Assembly: GCA_021399445.1 (NCBI GenBank)
Contig: JAJTUQ010000003.1
Coordinates: 2,976,001-3,040,000 of the forward strand
Direction: 5' to 3'
DNA length: 64,000 nt
Source: Xylogone sp. PMI_703
Lineage: Eukaryota > Ascomycota > Leotiomycetes
Position 1 is the first letter of the stretch. Every line of letters starts with the position of its first letter. Positions 52,125 through 63,541 of the stretch are shown here, piece after piece. A program made the position numbers and the translations under genes. Below the pieces are notes generated by a model. It was not told the DNA's origin. It saw nothing but the letters and a program-made list of their open reading frames with translations, and made no database searches.

Positions 52125-53783
52125 ATGCCGGGCGAAGTAGCTGAGCATGACTACCAAAATATCTTTCACTGGGCTGAGACCCAGAAGGATGGCCAAATCC
52201 CATCCTTTGCCGTGAGGAAGAATGATCCATATCAGGTAGGGGAGCTAGCTCTTTTAAGAAACACGGGACTTCGATAAGTGTCTGACTTGAACCATAGTAC
52301 ATGCCAGGGTTTGGCAATCATTTTGAGTCAGAAGCTGTCCCAGGAACTATTCCGCAAGGGCAGAATAGCCCAAGATGCGTCCGCTTTGGACTCTACGCCG
52401 AGCAAATGACAGGGTCTGCATTCGTTGCTCCACGAGGAAGTAACAAGAAAGCATGGCTATATCGTGCTCGACCAGCTGTTGCACACGAAGGCTTCGTAAG
52501 CTAATATTTGAGTTCTGAATTCATAATAACATGCTAACGTGATTTTTTGTACAGACTGATATGCCAGATAATAAAGATACCGAATCTAACTTTCTTCCAA
52601 TCAACCCCCGAGTTCATCTATCTCCAACACAATTGGCCTGGTCTCCGTTCGAAATTCCAACTGATGGCAAGGTAGATTTTGTCTCCGGACTCAAAACAGT
52701 GGCCGGATCTGGAGATCCAACTCTTCGAGAGGGTATTGCAACTCATGTATACCTAGCAAACACGAACATGGAACAGAGAGCATTTGTCAACTCCGATGGA
52801 GACTGGATGATTGTTCCCCAGCAAGGAGCTTTAGATATCCAGACTGAATTTGGCCCACTGTTCGTACAACCAGGAGAGATTTGTGTTATCCAGCGTGGCC
52901 AGAGATTCCGAGTTTCTCTTCCTGATGGACCAGTTCGAGGCTATATTTTGGAAATCTGGGGCTCGAGCTTCGAGATTCCTGAGCTGGGACCTCTGGGTTC
53001 CAATGGCTTGGCTAACCCAAGAGACTTCCTCCACCCCAAGGCCAAGTACGAGATCAAGAAAGAGAGATGGGAAATTGTGTACAAGTTAGGAGGTAAATTC
53101 TTCAAGAGTACACAAGGCCATTGTCCATTTGACGTTGTAGCATGGCATGGAAACTACGTAAGTCTCTCAGTTGGTTCTATTCGCGCGGACTTCTGTATAT
53201 AGCAAACTGACAGCCATTTTAGGTTCCATTCAAATATGATCTCACTAAGTTTGTCAACGTCGGTTCAATCTCTGTAGACCATATCGACCCATCGATCTTC
53301 TGTGTCCTTACCGCCAAATCTCGTGACCCTACCGCACCACTTGCCGACTTCCTGATCTTTTCTCCACGCTGGGATGTTGCCAGCCATACATACCGACCAC
53401 CTTACTACCACCGAAACGTAGCCAGTGAGCTAATGGGCCTCATTTATGGCGAGTATGGAGGACGTTCCGACGCTTTCCAACCAGGCTCAGTCAGTTTTGA
53501 ATGCGGCATGGTGCCTCACGGCGTAGCATATGAAGAGTTCAAGGCAGCAAGTGCACAACCTCCACCAGAAATGCAGATTTCCAAGGGTAGCATTGCATTT
53601 ATGTTTGAGAGTTCCAGACCTTTCACAATTACCGACTACGCATGGAATAGTCCTAAGAAGCATGAGCACGAGCCTAAGATGTGGGACAACTTAGTTGATA
53701 ACTTTAGCTCGCATGAGAAGGAGGTCAACGAAATTCTAGCCAAGGCTGCTAATGGTTTGAAGATTGGAAATGGAAGCGCCTAG
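52125..53783 (+). CDS. hmgA: Homogentisate 1,2-dioxygenase
   Basis: Opens the ring of homogentisate to maleylacetoacetate in phenylalanine and tyrosine breakdown; non-haem Fe(II) enzyme of the cytosol. Exons are 52125-52235, 52298-52495, 52555-53157 and 53223-53783, all phase 0, giving 490 residues. Family blocks are [29 protein letters not shown]-type [10 protein letters not shown] and [20 protein letters not shown]. Iron ligands follow the family spacing: His367 and Glu373 in [13 protein letters not shown], and His403 in [10 protein letters not shown]. The N-terminus is about 25 residues longer than in many homologues. The usual partners in some fungi (fumarylacetoacetate hydrolase and maleylacetoacetate isomerase) are not next to it here. 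Confidence 0.97.
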
Positions 53784-54093
53784 TCAAAACACTCTATTAA
53801 GTCGAATATGGCAGTTTTGCCAAGGTTGTTAGCGTTCAGCTTTGACAAGACGCTAATTGTAGAATAAATATATAGTTATATTTATAGTTCTTTTTATTAA
53901 TACATATCCCTGCTTTTATCTCTGTTATTCTCTGTCTATAACTGTATTCACTCTAAGCTCACCTTTAATAATTCACTTAGTTTAAGATTATTACGTGTTA
54001 CTTTTACTTCCCATCGTTATCTAACTGACCCCTTATTACAACACCTAACATAACCCTAATCATTGCTTACGGTTACATTCTTCAACAATAACC
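53784..54093. other. Short intergenic region
   Basis: 310 bp of AT-rich DNA between homogentisate dioxygenase and the orphan gene, both plus. Nothing else seen. Confidence 0.6.
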
Positions 54094-55125
54094 ATGGATG
54101 CAGAGAACGATGACTGTCAATCTCCAACCGGTAATTATGCTTATATTTATTACTAGTTTGAATACTAATGAGTTTGGTTTTAGACAAAGAGCTCTTACTA
54201 CATAATATTGACACTTGGTTCTCTGTTAATAATATGTCAGAGCAAAAGGAAATCTCCAGTTGCCTGGCTGCTTATACTGCTATATATCTGGGTTCTGATA
54301 TAATAATATTAAGCATGACCAACGAACACCTGAATCAACGTGGAGACCAACTCTTGATAAAAGAATATTCGACGTGGTGTGTTCAAACACCTCATACGGT
54401 GAAGTTGTAGAATGGTTACGAGAAGCACAGAATGAACAAGAGAGTCCATGGGTTCTAACGCTAAACCTTCGTATGACAAGGGATTTAATAGCCCGAGTAC
54501 AGTACATCTACCAAGGCTTCTTAACCCGGACCAGCGTTTCGATCCTCCTCCCGGCCAACATTAGTTTGCGGGCGGAGGATGCGAGAAGTAATGCTATGAC
54601 GGCCGAGTTAACGAGAGTAGCCCAGTACGTGAACACTTCGGTGTTCCAACGTTCCCTACAATGGGCGTTGTAAGTTTCATATTCAAATGTCAAACGAATA
54701 TGTCGTTAACGTAATACAGGTTGAAACTGAGGAAAAGTACCCTTACAGATGCTGAGCTACAGCATGAGAACACCCGCATGCAGTTCTGGTTCAACGAGAT
54801 GGACCGTCCAGCTATTATCTGGATACTTGTGGTACTACGCGACGTACTCGATTTTAATTATCTAGTGCAGGTTGCAGATGGTGGTGAGCACGAGGAGGAG
54901 GATATGATACATTGTAAAAAGATTCTTCATATGCTAAGATGGCGTTGTATGTACGCAGTTGAATGTGTATTCAGCAACATGATACTTCAGGGGTTTGCAG
55001 CCGGATGTATTGCAGAAGCAGCAGCATCCTGGAAGTCGACCTTCCAGTACGACGAACCCCACCGAGTTCCCATCGAAGAATGGTCTATCCCGGATGATTT
55101 GCGATATCATAGGGCTCGGAAATAG
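54094..55125 (+). CDS. Orphan gene, unknown, four-exon model
   Basis: I do not recognise this gene. Best model: exons 54094-54130, 54184-54224, 54314-54669 and 54720-55125, giving 279 residues. Introns 1 (gtaatt...ttttag) and 3 (gtaagt...tacag) are good. Intron 2 (54225-54313) has donor gttaat and acceptor ttaag; it is 89 nt, the length needed to move from the frame of exon 2 (ELLLHNIDTWFS) to that of exon 3 (KRIFDVVCSNTSYGEVVEWL). Without it the gene is frameshifted. The product is rich in aromatic and acidic residues (NTRMQFWFNEMDRPAII, MLRWRCMYAVECVF) with no signal peptide or domain I can name. The alternative is a real frameshift near the ataataatatt stretch at 54299-54310, making it a pseudogene. 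Confidence 0.5.
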
Positions 55126-56482
55126 ACAAGCTTAGTTCCAAGATCATTGTGGGAGAGAAGTATGAAGAGTATGTTTTATATGAGTAATGTTATGAGGCTT
55201 GTGATGGTTTGGGTTATGGGAAGAGCATATATCCTCTATCCATCCTTTCGAGTCGTTCAAAAACTGTGCATGTTGTTTTAGAATCGCCCACGTCACAGCC
55301 AGAAATAATAAATTCATCTTTAACTATGGGTTAAGGCCCTGACATCTTTGCAGTCAAAATATTCATGTTGAACACATCATGGATTATATCGGACTGAGTG
55401 AAGCCCCTCCGAACAACCTAAGAAGCATCCGATAAGATAAGGAGGTAACGAAGAGGGGCAATCGGTGAATCCCCAAAAATGCCGAGAGGTGCCAAACTGC
55501 CCCGCGCAGCAAAACCCCGGATTGTGGCGGCAAAGACATCATCCACTTCGTCGCTCACTAGATATGAACATTCATAGTGTACCTTTAAGAGACAGGACTG
55601 CAGAACCACTTGTTTTCTATAAATTAAACCTTATAAGCAGATAAACTGACCTAGATAGTTAGGTGTTAACGCAAGACTCTTCCTCGTCTTAATACGCTTT
55701 AAGCCGTTTCATTCCAAGTATTCTATAGCATTGAATACACATTCAGTCGATCTCGGCAGCATGCTGACTCAACCTGCTGGGCATATCAGTTCATCTAACG
55801 GACCTCAGCTACCGGAATTGCATTCCAATGCCCCGCTAAAGGCATGGAGTAGCCATTTTCTTTTGGCATTCATCATCGGTCCACCTTGTTACGACTTTTA
55901 TGGGTGAAAAGAGCAGCTTGGGCCCTAGCTAAATTGCTATTTACCACAGCTAATGTTCGGATCCGTCCATGATGACCTCAGATATTTCAGCAAGCAGTCT
56001 TTAATCCCCTAGTTGGAGATATTTAAGGAAAGTGCTACTCGGTTACCACCATCATCGGTCTGGGATCCTAAATTGGCATGTCCGGTTGCATGCTAAGTTA
56101 ATGTCAGCCCTACATTTTCCTGTACACATATTCACATACCTCTGCTATCCAACTGATTCTCCTATCGATAACATATTAATTGAGAGAACTCCCTATATTT
56201 ATACAATGATTTGTACGAAGACGCCAAGGTGATTTAAAATCTCAAAACATGACTCATTTAGGTTATCATAGCCAGCAAGGTGTGCAATGAATGGTTTGTC
56301 GACGTCAACTCCGACGTCAATTCCATGTAATAGTGATGAACGATTTGTAGCGAATTGACATAGTAACATAGTTTCTTGCATATAAGGAGATTCGAATTCC
56401 AATTCTTGTTATTATTCTTTTATATGCAATAATCTTCCAAGTTCAAGATATATATTCCTTCACTGCTGTCTCCAGAATTACA
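55126..56482. other. Gene-free region
   Basis: 1.36 kb between the orphan gene and a secreted-protein gene, both plus. A minus-strand ORF at 55418-55609 (63 residues) shows no family match. No repeat or RNA gene recognised. Confidence 0.55.
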
Positions 56483-57079
56483 ATGCAATCTCTCATCATC
56501 CCAACATTAGCTATTGTATCTACTACTCTGGCACAATACGCTTACACCAATGCATCCGCGCCCTTTTCTCTGGTTATCAAGTCAGCCGCAAACGAGCGCT
56601 ATGTAGGACACGAGCTTTTACCTTGTCATGAAGGCGCTGGAATTGATGCCCTTTGCCTTGGTCAATTTGATACATCATCTACTCCTCCGATGTTCACCTT
56701 CAACAGCACTGATTACAATCTGGAAAACCCACCTCCATATGGAGAGGGACCGGGTGGCATTCTAGTCTACAATCTTCCAACGCAAGGAGGCAATATCTCA
56801 GTGCCATTGAGTGTTTTCACCAACCTCAATGGCAATGTTGCTGTTCCACTTTTTTACCCGGGTACTGCACCCACCATCCTCGGCTTCAATAACGAAGATT
56901 ATCTGAATGTTCAGGATTATGGAGGAGTTCCAGATCCAGCTCGAGCCAGCTATGATTGGTTACTCTGTTCTACCAATCTTGGGTATCCTTATATCACACT
57001 TGCGTATCTCACGATACACGGAGAAACGCCATCCGATCCTTCTTGCTCGTCCATCCGTATTATTAGATATTATAAATAA
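56483..57079 (+). CDS. Small secreted protein, DUF7907-like
   Basis: Single-exon gene for 198 residues with a clear signal peptide (MQSLIIPTLAIVSTTLAQ, residues 1-18). The mature part reads ASAPFSLVIKSAANERYVG, then a Cys pair (LLPCHEGAGIDALCLGQF), a Pro/Gly-rich middle and a second Cys pair near the end (WLLCSTNLGYPYITLAYLT, PSCSSIRI). The N-terminal segment with paired Cys resembles the fungal secreted family I know as DUF7907, of unknown role; that name is from memory and moderate in confidence. NAS, NST and NIS are possible N-glycosylation sites. The gene is flanked by long gene-free stretches, as is common for small secreted proteins. Confidence 0.7.
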   Translation: MQSLIIPTLAIVSTTLAQYAYTNASAPFSLVIKSAANERYVGHELLPCHEGAGIDALCLGQFDTSSTPPMFTFNSTDYNLENPPPYGEGPGGILVYNLPTQGGNISVPLSVFTNLNGNVAVPLFYPGTAPTILGFNNEDYLNVQDYGGVPDPARASYDWLLCSTNLGYPYITLAYLTIHGETPSDPSCSSIRIIRYYK

Positions 57080-57870
57080 AACATAATGAACCATAAACCT
57101 TTATGTTCAATGTTACTAAATAATGATGATTCGTCCGATCAAAGTGACTAATAACTGAGGAGCAAGGGGGCAAGGGTGCTCCAATTGAACCGAGGAGTGT
57201 CTGTATCCTGTTCCACCATGTGGAGCTCTCCCCTGGCCTTCCTTTCCTCGTCTTTGCTCTCGGCCAGCCTCGGCCCCTCTACTAAGTATTACCATACACT
57301 ATGCTGTACTGAACTCGGGGGTTTTTCCTTCGGGGAATCGCCATCATGGGGCTTGCGCGCAAGGCTTCGCTGGAGTTTGTGTGAGCGGGGGCTGGAGAAG
57401 AGGCGCAAAGTACAGTAGTAGTGTGTGAATACCTAAGCCATTGGAGTATCGCAATTGTTCGAGTTGTAGGGTTTCTATATTCTACCTTCTATTTTCTTTT
57501 CCTTACTTGCTTCAACGTGTTTATTCTTTGATAAAGCTACTAAGAAGACTCGTCTTGTTCGGTGTGGAGAGACTGAGGTTTCTCAGGACCCCACATACGA
57601 GAAAGGAAGTACCCTGCGGTTCTTGGTGGGGTAGGTACGTACCGATAAACAACGTCTCTTTGGTTCCAATCATACAGTAAGAAGAAGAATAAGAGCCGGT
57701 CCTTGTCGTTGGATTTTATTAGCCTCTCATTGCGAGGGCTGATTGAATTTCATAATGATTGCTAACTCGGGCCAGTTTCCAGGCATAGCTCAGGGGAGAC
57801 GACGAAGACTTGTCATATAACATAGGAGCTATTAGCTTGCCCGGTTTATCGTGGTGGAATATCTAGAACC
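57080..57870. other. Intergenic region, tandem genes
   Basis: 791 bp between the secreted protein and the carboxylesterase gene, both plus. ORFs at 57176-57418 and 57441-57680 are not supported. Probably promoter and leader. Confidence 0.55.
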
Positions 57871-59720
57871 ATGGCAAACATCCTGGTTCATCCAACATTG
57901 AAAGCCGAGTTGCATGGCACGGAATCCTCTTCCAATGGCATTGGCGTCACGCACTACAGAGGTATTCCATATGGCAAGATACCCCAGCGATTCAGGAAGT
58001 CAGAGCTAGTGGATGACTGGAAAAATGAGAAGCTTGATTGCACTAAGTTCGGGTATGCAGAATCCCTCCAAGAATCCGATATTTCCATCAATTTTGGGTC
58101 CAGATATTGTGAAGGGATATCTAATGCTGACACCTAGCATTATGCAGTCCCCAATGTCCACAGAATTATGTCGAGGTAGAGCACATGTTACGTATTCCAG
58201 ACCTTCCAGGAGAGTCCCCAAATCCACAGAGATTCGAAGCGGATGAGTTTAAGTGCTTAAATCTTAATGTTTCTGTACCTGCTGGCGAAGGACGTGGGAA
58301 TGGTCTACTTCCTGTTTTGATTTGGATATACGGTAAATGAAGTGCAGTGCTCTATTCTAAGGACAAGCGTGACTAAGATTCCATTAAAGGAGGATCGCAG
58401 GTTGTCAGTTATCTTCCTCTTGCCCACAAAGGCTCTGGTGAGTTCATATGCGTATGTCCCAACTACCTAAGTTAAGGTTTTCTAGATACAACCTCTTTGG
58501 TTGCTCACTCAGTAGCACTGAATAAACCTATGATTGTTGTGACATTCAACTACCGGCTTAACATCTTTGGTTTTGGGGATCAAACCGAGAAGAATCTAGC
58601 ACTGAAAGATCAAAGAATAGCTGTTGAATGGGTAGTTAAACATATCGAGGCCTTTGGGGGTGACAAGGTATGAAATGAATTATAGATGATCTTGACAGAA
58701 ACATCTTGCTTACTTGGAATGTCTGGACTTCAGGACAACATCACCCTTGGTGGAGAGAGTGCCGGTGCCATCTATGCTCATGCTCACATTAGCACTGGTT
58801 CTCCTGTAAAACGGGCAATACTGCAATCAGGCTCCTTATCACTCTCGCTTCCACTTCCTCCAGCCAGAGGAGATGGAATGATTGCAATGCTAAGAAAAGC
58901 AATACAAGAGAAACATCAGGTATCTCTAGATGACGCCTCCCCTGATCAAATATTGGCAGAGCTTGCGGAGTCGAACATAAACACTCTATGGATCCAAGAA
59001 GAGCCAGATTTGGTAGGATGGACTGAGCGTGATGGAGCTGTAGAAGAATTACTAGTCGGTGACTGTGAATACGAGGTAATCAATGAACACTATTTCTTTA
59101 GCAATAACTTTAAGCTAACCTCCGATTGCAAAAAGTCCGTAATCTGGCGTAATGGTGTCGAGGCTGCCGGTCCAAGCGTTATCACTGAGGCATTTGGGAA
59201 TAATCTTCCCAAAGACCAGGCAGATCTCCTTAAACATCTCTATAATATCTCCCCTACACGCTCTACCCCAACTGTATTAGGGGCGCTCGACTTCATCAGC
59301 GATGTACGCTACGCTAGACCAGTCGAACAGATGGTCAACAACCGTAGATCTCAAGGCCGTAAGACATACCGGTATCTGATTGACGAACCGAATCCCTGGC
59401 AATCATCAGCACGCAGTCATCATGCTGTCGACCTAATTTTCTTATTTGGTAACTACGATTTGAGTTTCAATAAGGCAGCGATGAAAGTAAGCAAGGGAAT
59501 CCGGGATAGTTGGGTGGCGTTTATCAATGGAGAAGCTCCGTGGGATGAGAAAGAACGGATGGGTTTTGGTCCGTATGGCCGTGTCGGTATTATAGACGAG
59601 GACGAGTTTGAAGCTCGTAGGAGGGTCAGGCATTGGAAGGCTTTAGACGGTATGAAGTGGGCCGATCTATTAGCAGCTTCGGGACAGATTGCTGCAGGAA
59701 GGATTAGCTTGCATAACTGA
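57871..59720 (+). CDS. Carboxylesterase type B family protein (alpha/beta hydrolase)
   Basis: Exons are 57871-58052, 58148-58332, 58390-58437, 58486-58667 and 58734-59720, giving 527 residues with every junction in phase. The nucleophile elbow is GGESAG with Ser208, in DNITLGGESAGAIY; the oxyanion-hole segment is IYGGSQ (Gly123-Gly124), and a Cys pair may form by FGPQCPQ. The probable catalytic His is in SSARSHHAVDLIFLFGNYD, the usual late position. VTFNYRLNIFGFG is a clear family block. There is no signal peptide, so it is probably intracellular, unlike secreted lipases of this class. I chose the acceptor at 58147 because it alone gives the GPQCPQ block. Substrate unknown. Confidence 0.88.
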
Positions 59721-60113
59721 ATTGTAAAGCACAAAGTGACAATAATTGCTTTTGAAAAGAGCGAGAGCTCCGTAAACGAGGTTCGCCATCAGAGATTATG
59801 TCTTCTCATTGAATCTATTTTCTATATCCCTATTGCAGAGTTTGATTTCAAGAAAATCCGCTGCAGAATTCGAATTATAAAACCATCAGAAATATTTTCC
59901 AAATCGGAATATGGACCTAAACCCTGTCTATAAAATGCAAACAAAAACTAAACGCCAAATCTTTTTCTTATTCATACCGAGAAAAAGATGAGCCCTCTCG
60001 TTCTATCGATCTATATATGTGACCATCCCTGATTTCGGTATATGCCTGCATGAATGTTTTATCTTCACTTTTTCATCATAAAAAACAATTAGCATTATCA
60101 TCTGAGAAAGCTA
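59721..60113. other. Convergent intergenic region
   Basis: 393 bp between the carboxylesterase (plus) and the EF3-family gene (minus), AT-rich. It probably holds both 3' UTRs. Confidence 0.6.
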
Positions 60114-63100
60114 TTAAGCTTCATCATCAGTATCGGGTGGGTGAGGAGTGCCTGATAAAATATTAGCAATCTTGTACATTGGGATTGGGGAGAAAGGTAA
60201 GCCATACCCTTTGGAGAGTTGAGCCATTCAATATGCCTCAATCGTCTTCTAACCTCCCGTTCCTTCAACTCTTTCTTCGTCATCTTCTTCTTTTTCTTAG
60301 CCTTGAACTTCAAGTCACCAGCATTGTCCTCCACACCACTATTAACAGCACTAGCAGTTGCGCTGCTTACCACACTGCTAGCAACGCTGCTGTTAATACC
60401 ACTGCTAGGGTGGGAGCTGTCTTCGAAGCGGTCGAGGGCAACGGAACTGTGGCCCTTGTGAGTGACACGGCCATCAGCAACGTACCAATGCTCAGGGCAA
60501 AGAGCACCGACGAATTCCTCGTTGTGGGATATCATCACTACACCACCCTTGAAGTCGCGGATAGCAACAGCCAGACCACCCAAGGAGTCCCGATCCAAGA
60601 AGTTAGTTGGTTCATCAAGAACAAGCAGATGAGGGTTGTTCCACATCGCTCCAGCAATAACAACTTTGACTTTTTGACCACCTGAAAGTCCACCAATCTC
60701 GTTGTGGTTGGCAATTTCTGGATCAAGACCAAGATCCTCGAAGTGCTTCGAGATGACCTTTGGCTGAAGCTCTCTGAAACCAAGACCTTCTCGGGATGCT
60801 TCGTGGTCATCAAACTCCTGGATCAACTTGTTGAAACCTAATTCAACTAAAGTTTCTCGGGAGATCTGGGAGTTATATTTCGGTAGCATGCCAACCCATT
60901 TAATCTCGTACTGGAAGCTCTTCTTCCACTTCTGGCGACCAATAATCGCTTCAATTTTTCTAGGACCTTTTCCATCTCCCAGATCAACCATTTTCTCCAT
61001 TTGCGCCTTGTCTTCTTCAGAGAGAATACGCGTTTGCTTCATATGGACCTCACGATCGTCGCCATTAGCGTAACGCCATTGTAGATATTGATTTGGCGTT
61101 TTCTCCAGGTGCATCTCGACGTGTTCTAGGGCGTGTTGTTTGATATAACCAATTCGAAGATTAGGGTGTTTCTCAACCCGGCCAGTGCTGGGAATGGTCT
61201 CGCCAGTCAGCAGTTTGATAAGAGTTGATTTGCCTGCACCGTTCCCACCGATAATGGCTACCCGTGATGAGAGAGACAGCTGGCATGAGACATCGTGGAG
61301 TGATGGTTTAGATGCTCCAGGATAGGTATACGAGCAATTTGTCATTCGAAGGATAGCCCTAGTGCTTGACTTCACACCAGTAAGGATACCTGGAGGTGGG
61401 AACTTAAACTGAACATTAGATGCAGACAATGTGTAGTAACTCTTTGCCTCTGGTCTCTTCTTTACGAATGCGGCCAGATTTCCAGGATAACATGCGAGCT
61501 TCTTGTTTGGCTCATAGTGATAGATATCCGTGCATACTTCATCCAAGAAACCCGAGTCGTGACTAACAATCAGACTAGTAATCTCGGTATGAGATTTGAG
61601 ATACTCTTGCAACCATTTAACATTGGCAACATCCAAGTGGTTAGTAGGTTCGTCAAGGAGGAAAACGTCGGCTTTCATTAACATTGCTCTTGCGAGGGCC
61701 AACTTCATCTTCCAGCCACCAGATAAAGATCCGACTTTCTCGGATTGCCTACCGCCAGGACCCGCGGTGAACCCAACCTCTGCTAAGACTGCAGAGATAC
61801 GTTCTCTGCCCTCCTTCGCAATGGCAGGATCCTTTTCCACGAATTCAAGGATACTGATATCGGCATCCTCGCCCTGGTTATGCTCTACAAAGCATGTACG
61901 AAGAACATCTTGGCTAGGGAAACCTTCAAGCTTTCCATTTGCGATGCTGCGCATCAGAGTAGACTTTCCAGCACCGTTACGGCCACACAGGCCATATCTG
62001 TGGCCCTTCAGGAGGCGGAGATTGGTATGCGAAAGTAAAAGCATACCGCCATACGCCAAAGAGAAGTCGGTGTTGACAATCTCAATTTCACCATCATCTT
62101 CTTTGATCGGCTGTCCGTACTTGCGATGGTCTTCATCTAAATAAAATTGCTGTACCGCAGCTCCGACGGTTTCTGCGGCCTCCGGAACGTGCATCAACTG
62201 TTGGAGATAAGGGCCCACCCGCGCCGAGATTCGTGCAATTTGTCTATGAGTTGCATCCTCAGCTACCATACTGCATATATATGGCCGAGCCAACTTGAAG
62301 ATATCAAGGTCCCCCACGAGACCGCCATTCTTCTTAATTTCCGCCTCAAGTACCTTGGCTACATCGTCAGAGGTTACCGGGGTGATAATACCCTCGGCTG
62401 TACTTCCATCATCTTCACCCATTGCTTTATTAATGACGTCAAGAGCACGAGTGGCTATTTCACGGACCTCAGGAAGAGAGGCACGGTCTTTAACGCCCTT
62501 GACACCAGGTTTCAACTTAGGCAGAAAGGTGCGGGCTTCCACTGGATTGTGAACAAGTTTCGTCAAGTTTTCCACAACTACTACAGTCTGTCTCAAGACT
62601 TCTTGTGCAGTTGTAGGTGTGTTTAGAGATCGCTCCAGAAGCGGCGTAAGGAGAGCGAGGACAGGTGAGGTGACGATAGCAACGAACGTCGTTTGTGAAA
62701 GGGCATGGATTGCCTTCTGGAGGGTCTCCGTGGAAGGATGCTGCATGGTATCGATTAATAGCGGAATTCGCGGCGCAACATCATCGTTTGAAAGAAGAGT
62801 TGTTAGAGAAGTCATCGTAGCAACGGCTTGCTTCTCTACCTCAGGCTTCAGATCGTGCATACCAGCTTCGACGATCGGTATCAATCCAGCAAGTTTCGTT
62901 CCCATAGCATCACGAAGGGTATCCTTCTCAATTGCTTGCTCTTTAGTACCTTCAACAGTCATCTTCGCCTTATCTGCCATCTTCTGGAGTAACTTGTATG
63001 CTCCAACTGTTCCTTGCCACTTTCCAGACCGCTTCGAAAGATACTCGCTCAGGACGGGAAGAAGTCCAACCACCATAGCTTCAGCACTGAGATTGGCAAA

Positions 63101-63541
63101 TAAAGCATCAAGCCCGTACTGCGCTGCATCTCGCACAACAGAACCTTTGTCTGCTAGAGCATCAAGAGCGCATGTCACCAAACTCGCATCTTGAACCATA
63201 AAGATAACTTCGCTAATTCTCTGACGAGGTGGGAACCGCTCAAAAAGTGCTCCGAGCAAGTTCTGGGCGCTTTCCCTTCTTGAACCACTCTTCTTATCTG
63301 CGGCAGCCTTTTTGATCTCAGCAAGGACGCCATAATCCTTCAGTCCTCGAAAGCCAACAGAGTTGAGTAGGATCTCACAGAGAGCATATGAAGCATCAAT
63401 TGAGGAGGCGGAGGTTTGTGCGTTAAAGACGGCATCTAAAACTGCAGATATCTCCGCTTGTGTTGGAGGCACAGTTGACGGGACCTCCGATTTCGAAATC
63501 ATGGTTGGTTGTTCGCGCGGAGGAGAAACAGGATGTGGCAT
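60114..63541 (-). CDS. NEW1: EF3-family ABC ATPase, New1/Elf1 type
   Basis: Ribosome-associated twin-ABC ATPase. Exons on minus are 63541-60208 and 60151-60114; the last intron (60152-60207, donor gtatgg) joins SPKG to TPHPPDTDDEA, giving 1123 residues. N-terminal HEAT repeats cover about residues 20-400. ABC1 has Walker A GRNGAGKST and LSGGWKMK with DEPTNHLD; ABC2 has GGNGAGKST, GLSGGQKVK and DEPTNFLD, with a chromodomain-like insert between them (QYEIKWVGM). The block MISHNEEFVGALCPE and the C-terminal KKKKKMTKKELKEREVRRR match New1/Elf1 better than canonical eEF3. New1 helps translation termination or ribosome recycling at certain C-terminal codons; fission yeast Elf1 was linked to mRNA export. 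The true start may be the ATG at 63502. Confidence 0.85.

Noticed and set aside
60098..60207. Read-through C-terminus of the EF3-family gene
   Set aside because: A clear donor (gtatgg) and acceptor (tatcag) join SPKG to TPHPPDTDDEA, the family-type end; the read-through tail is intron sequence.
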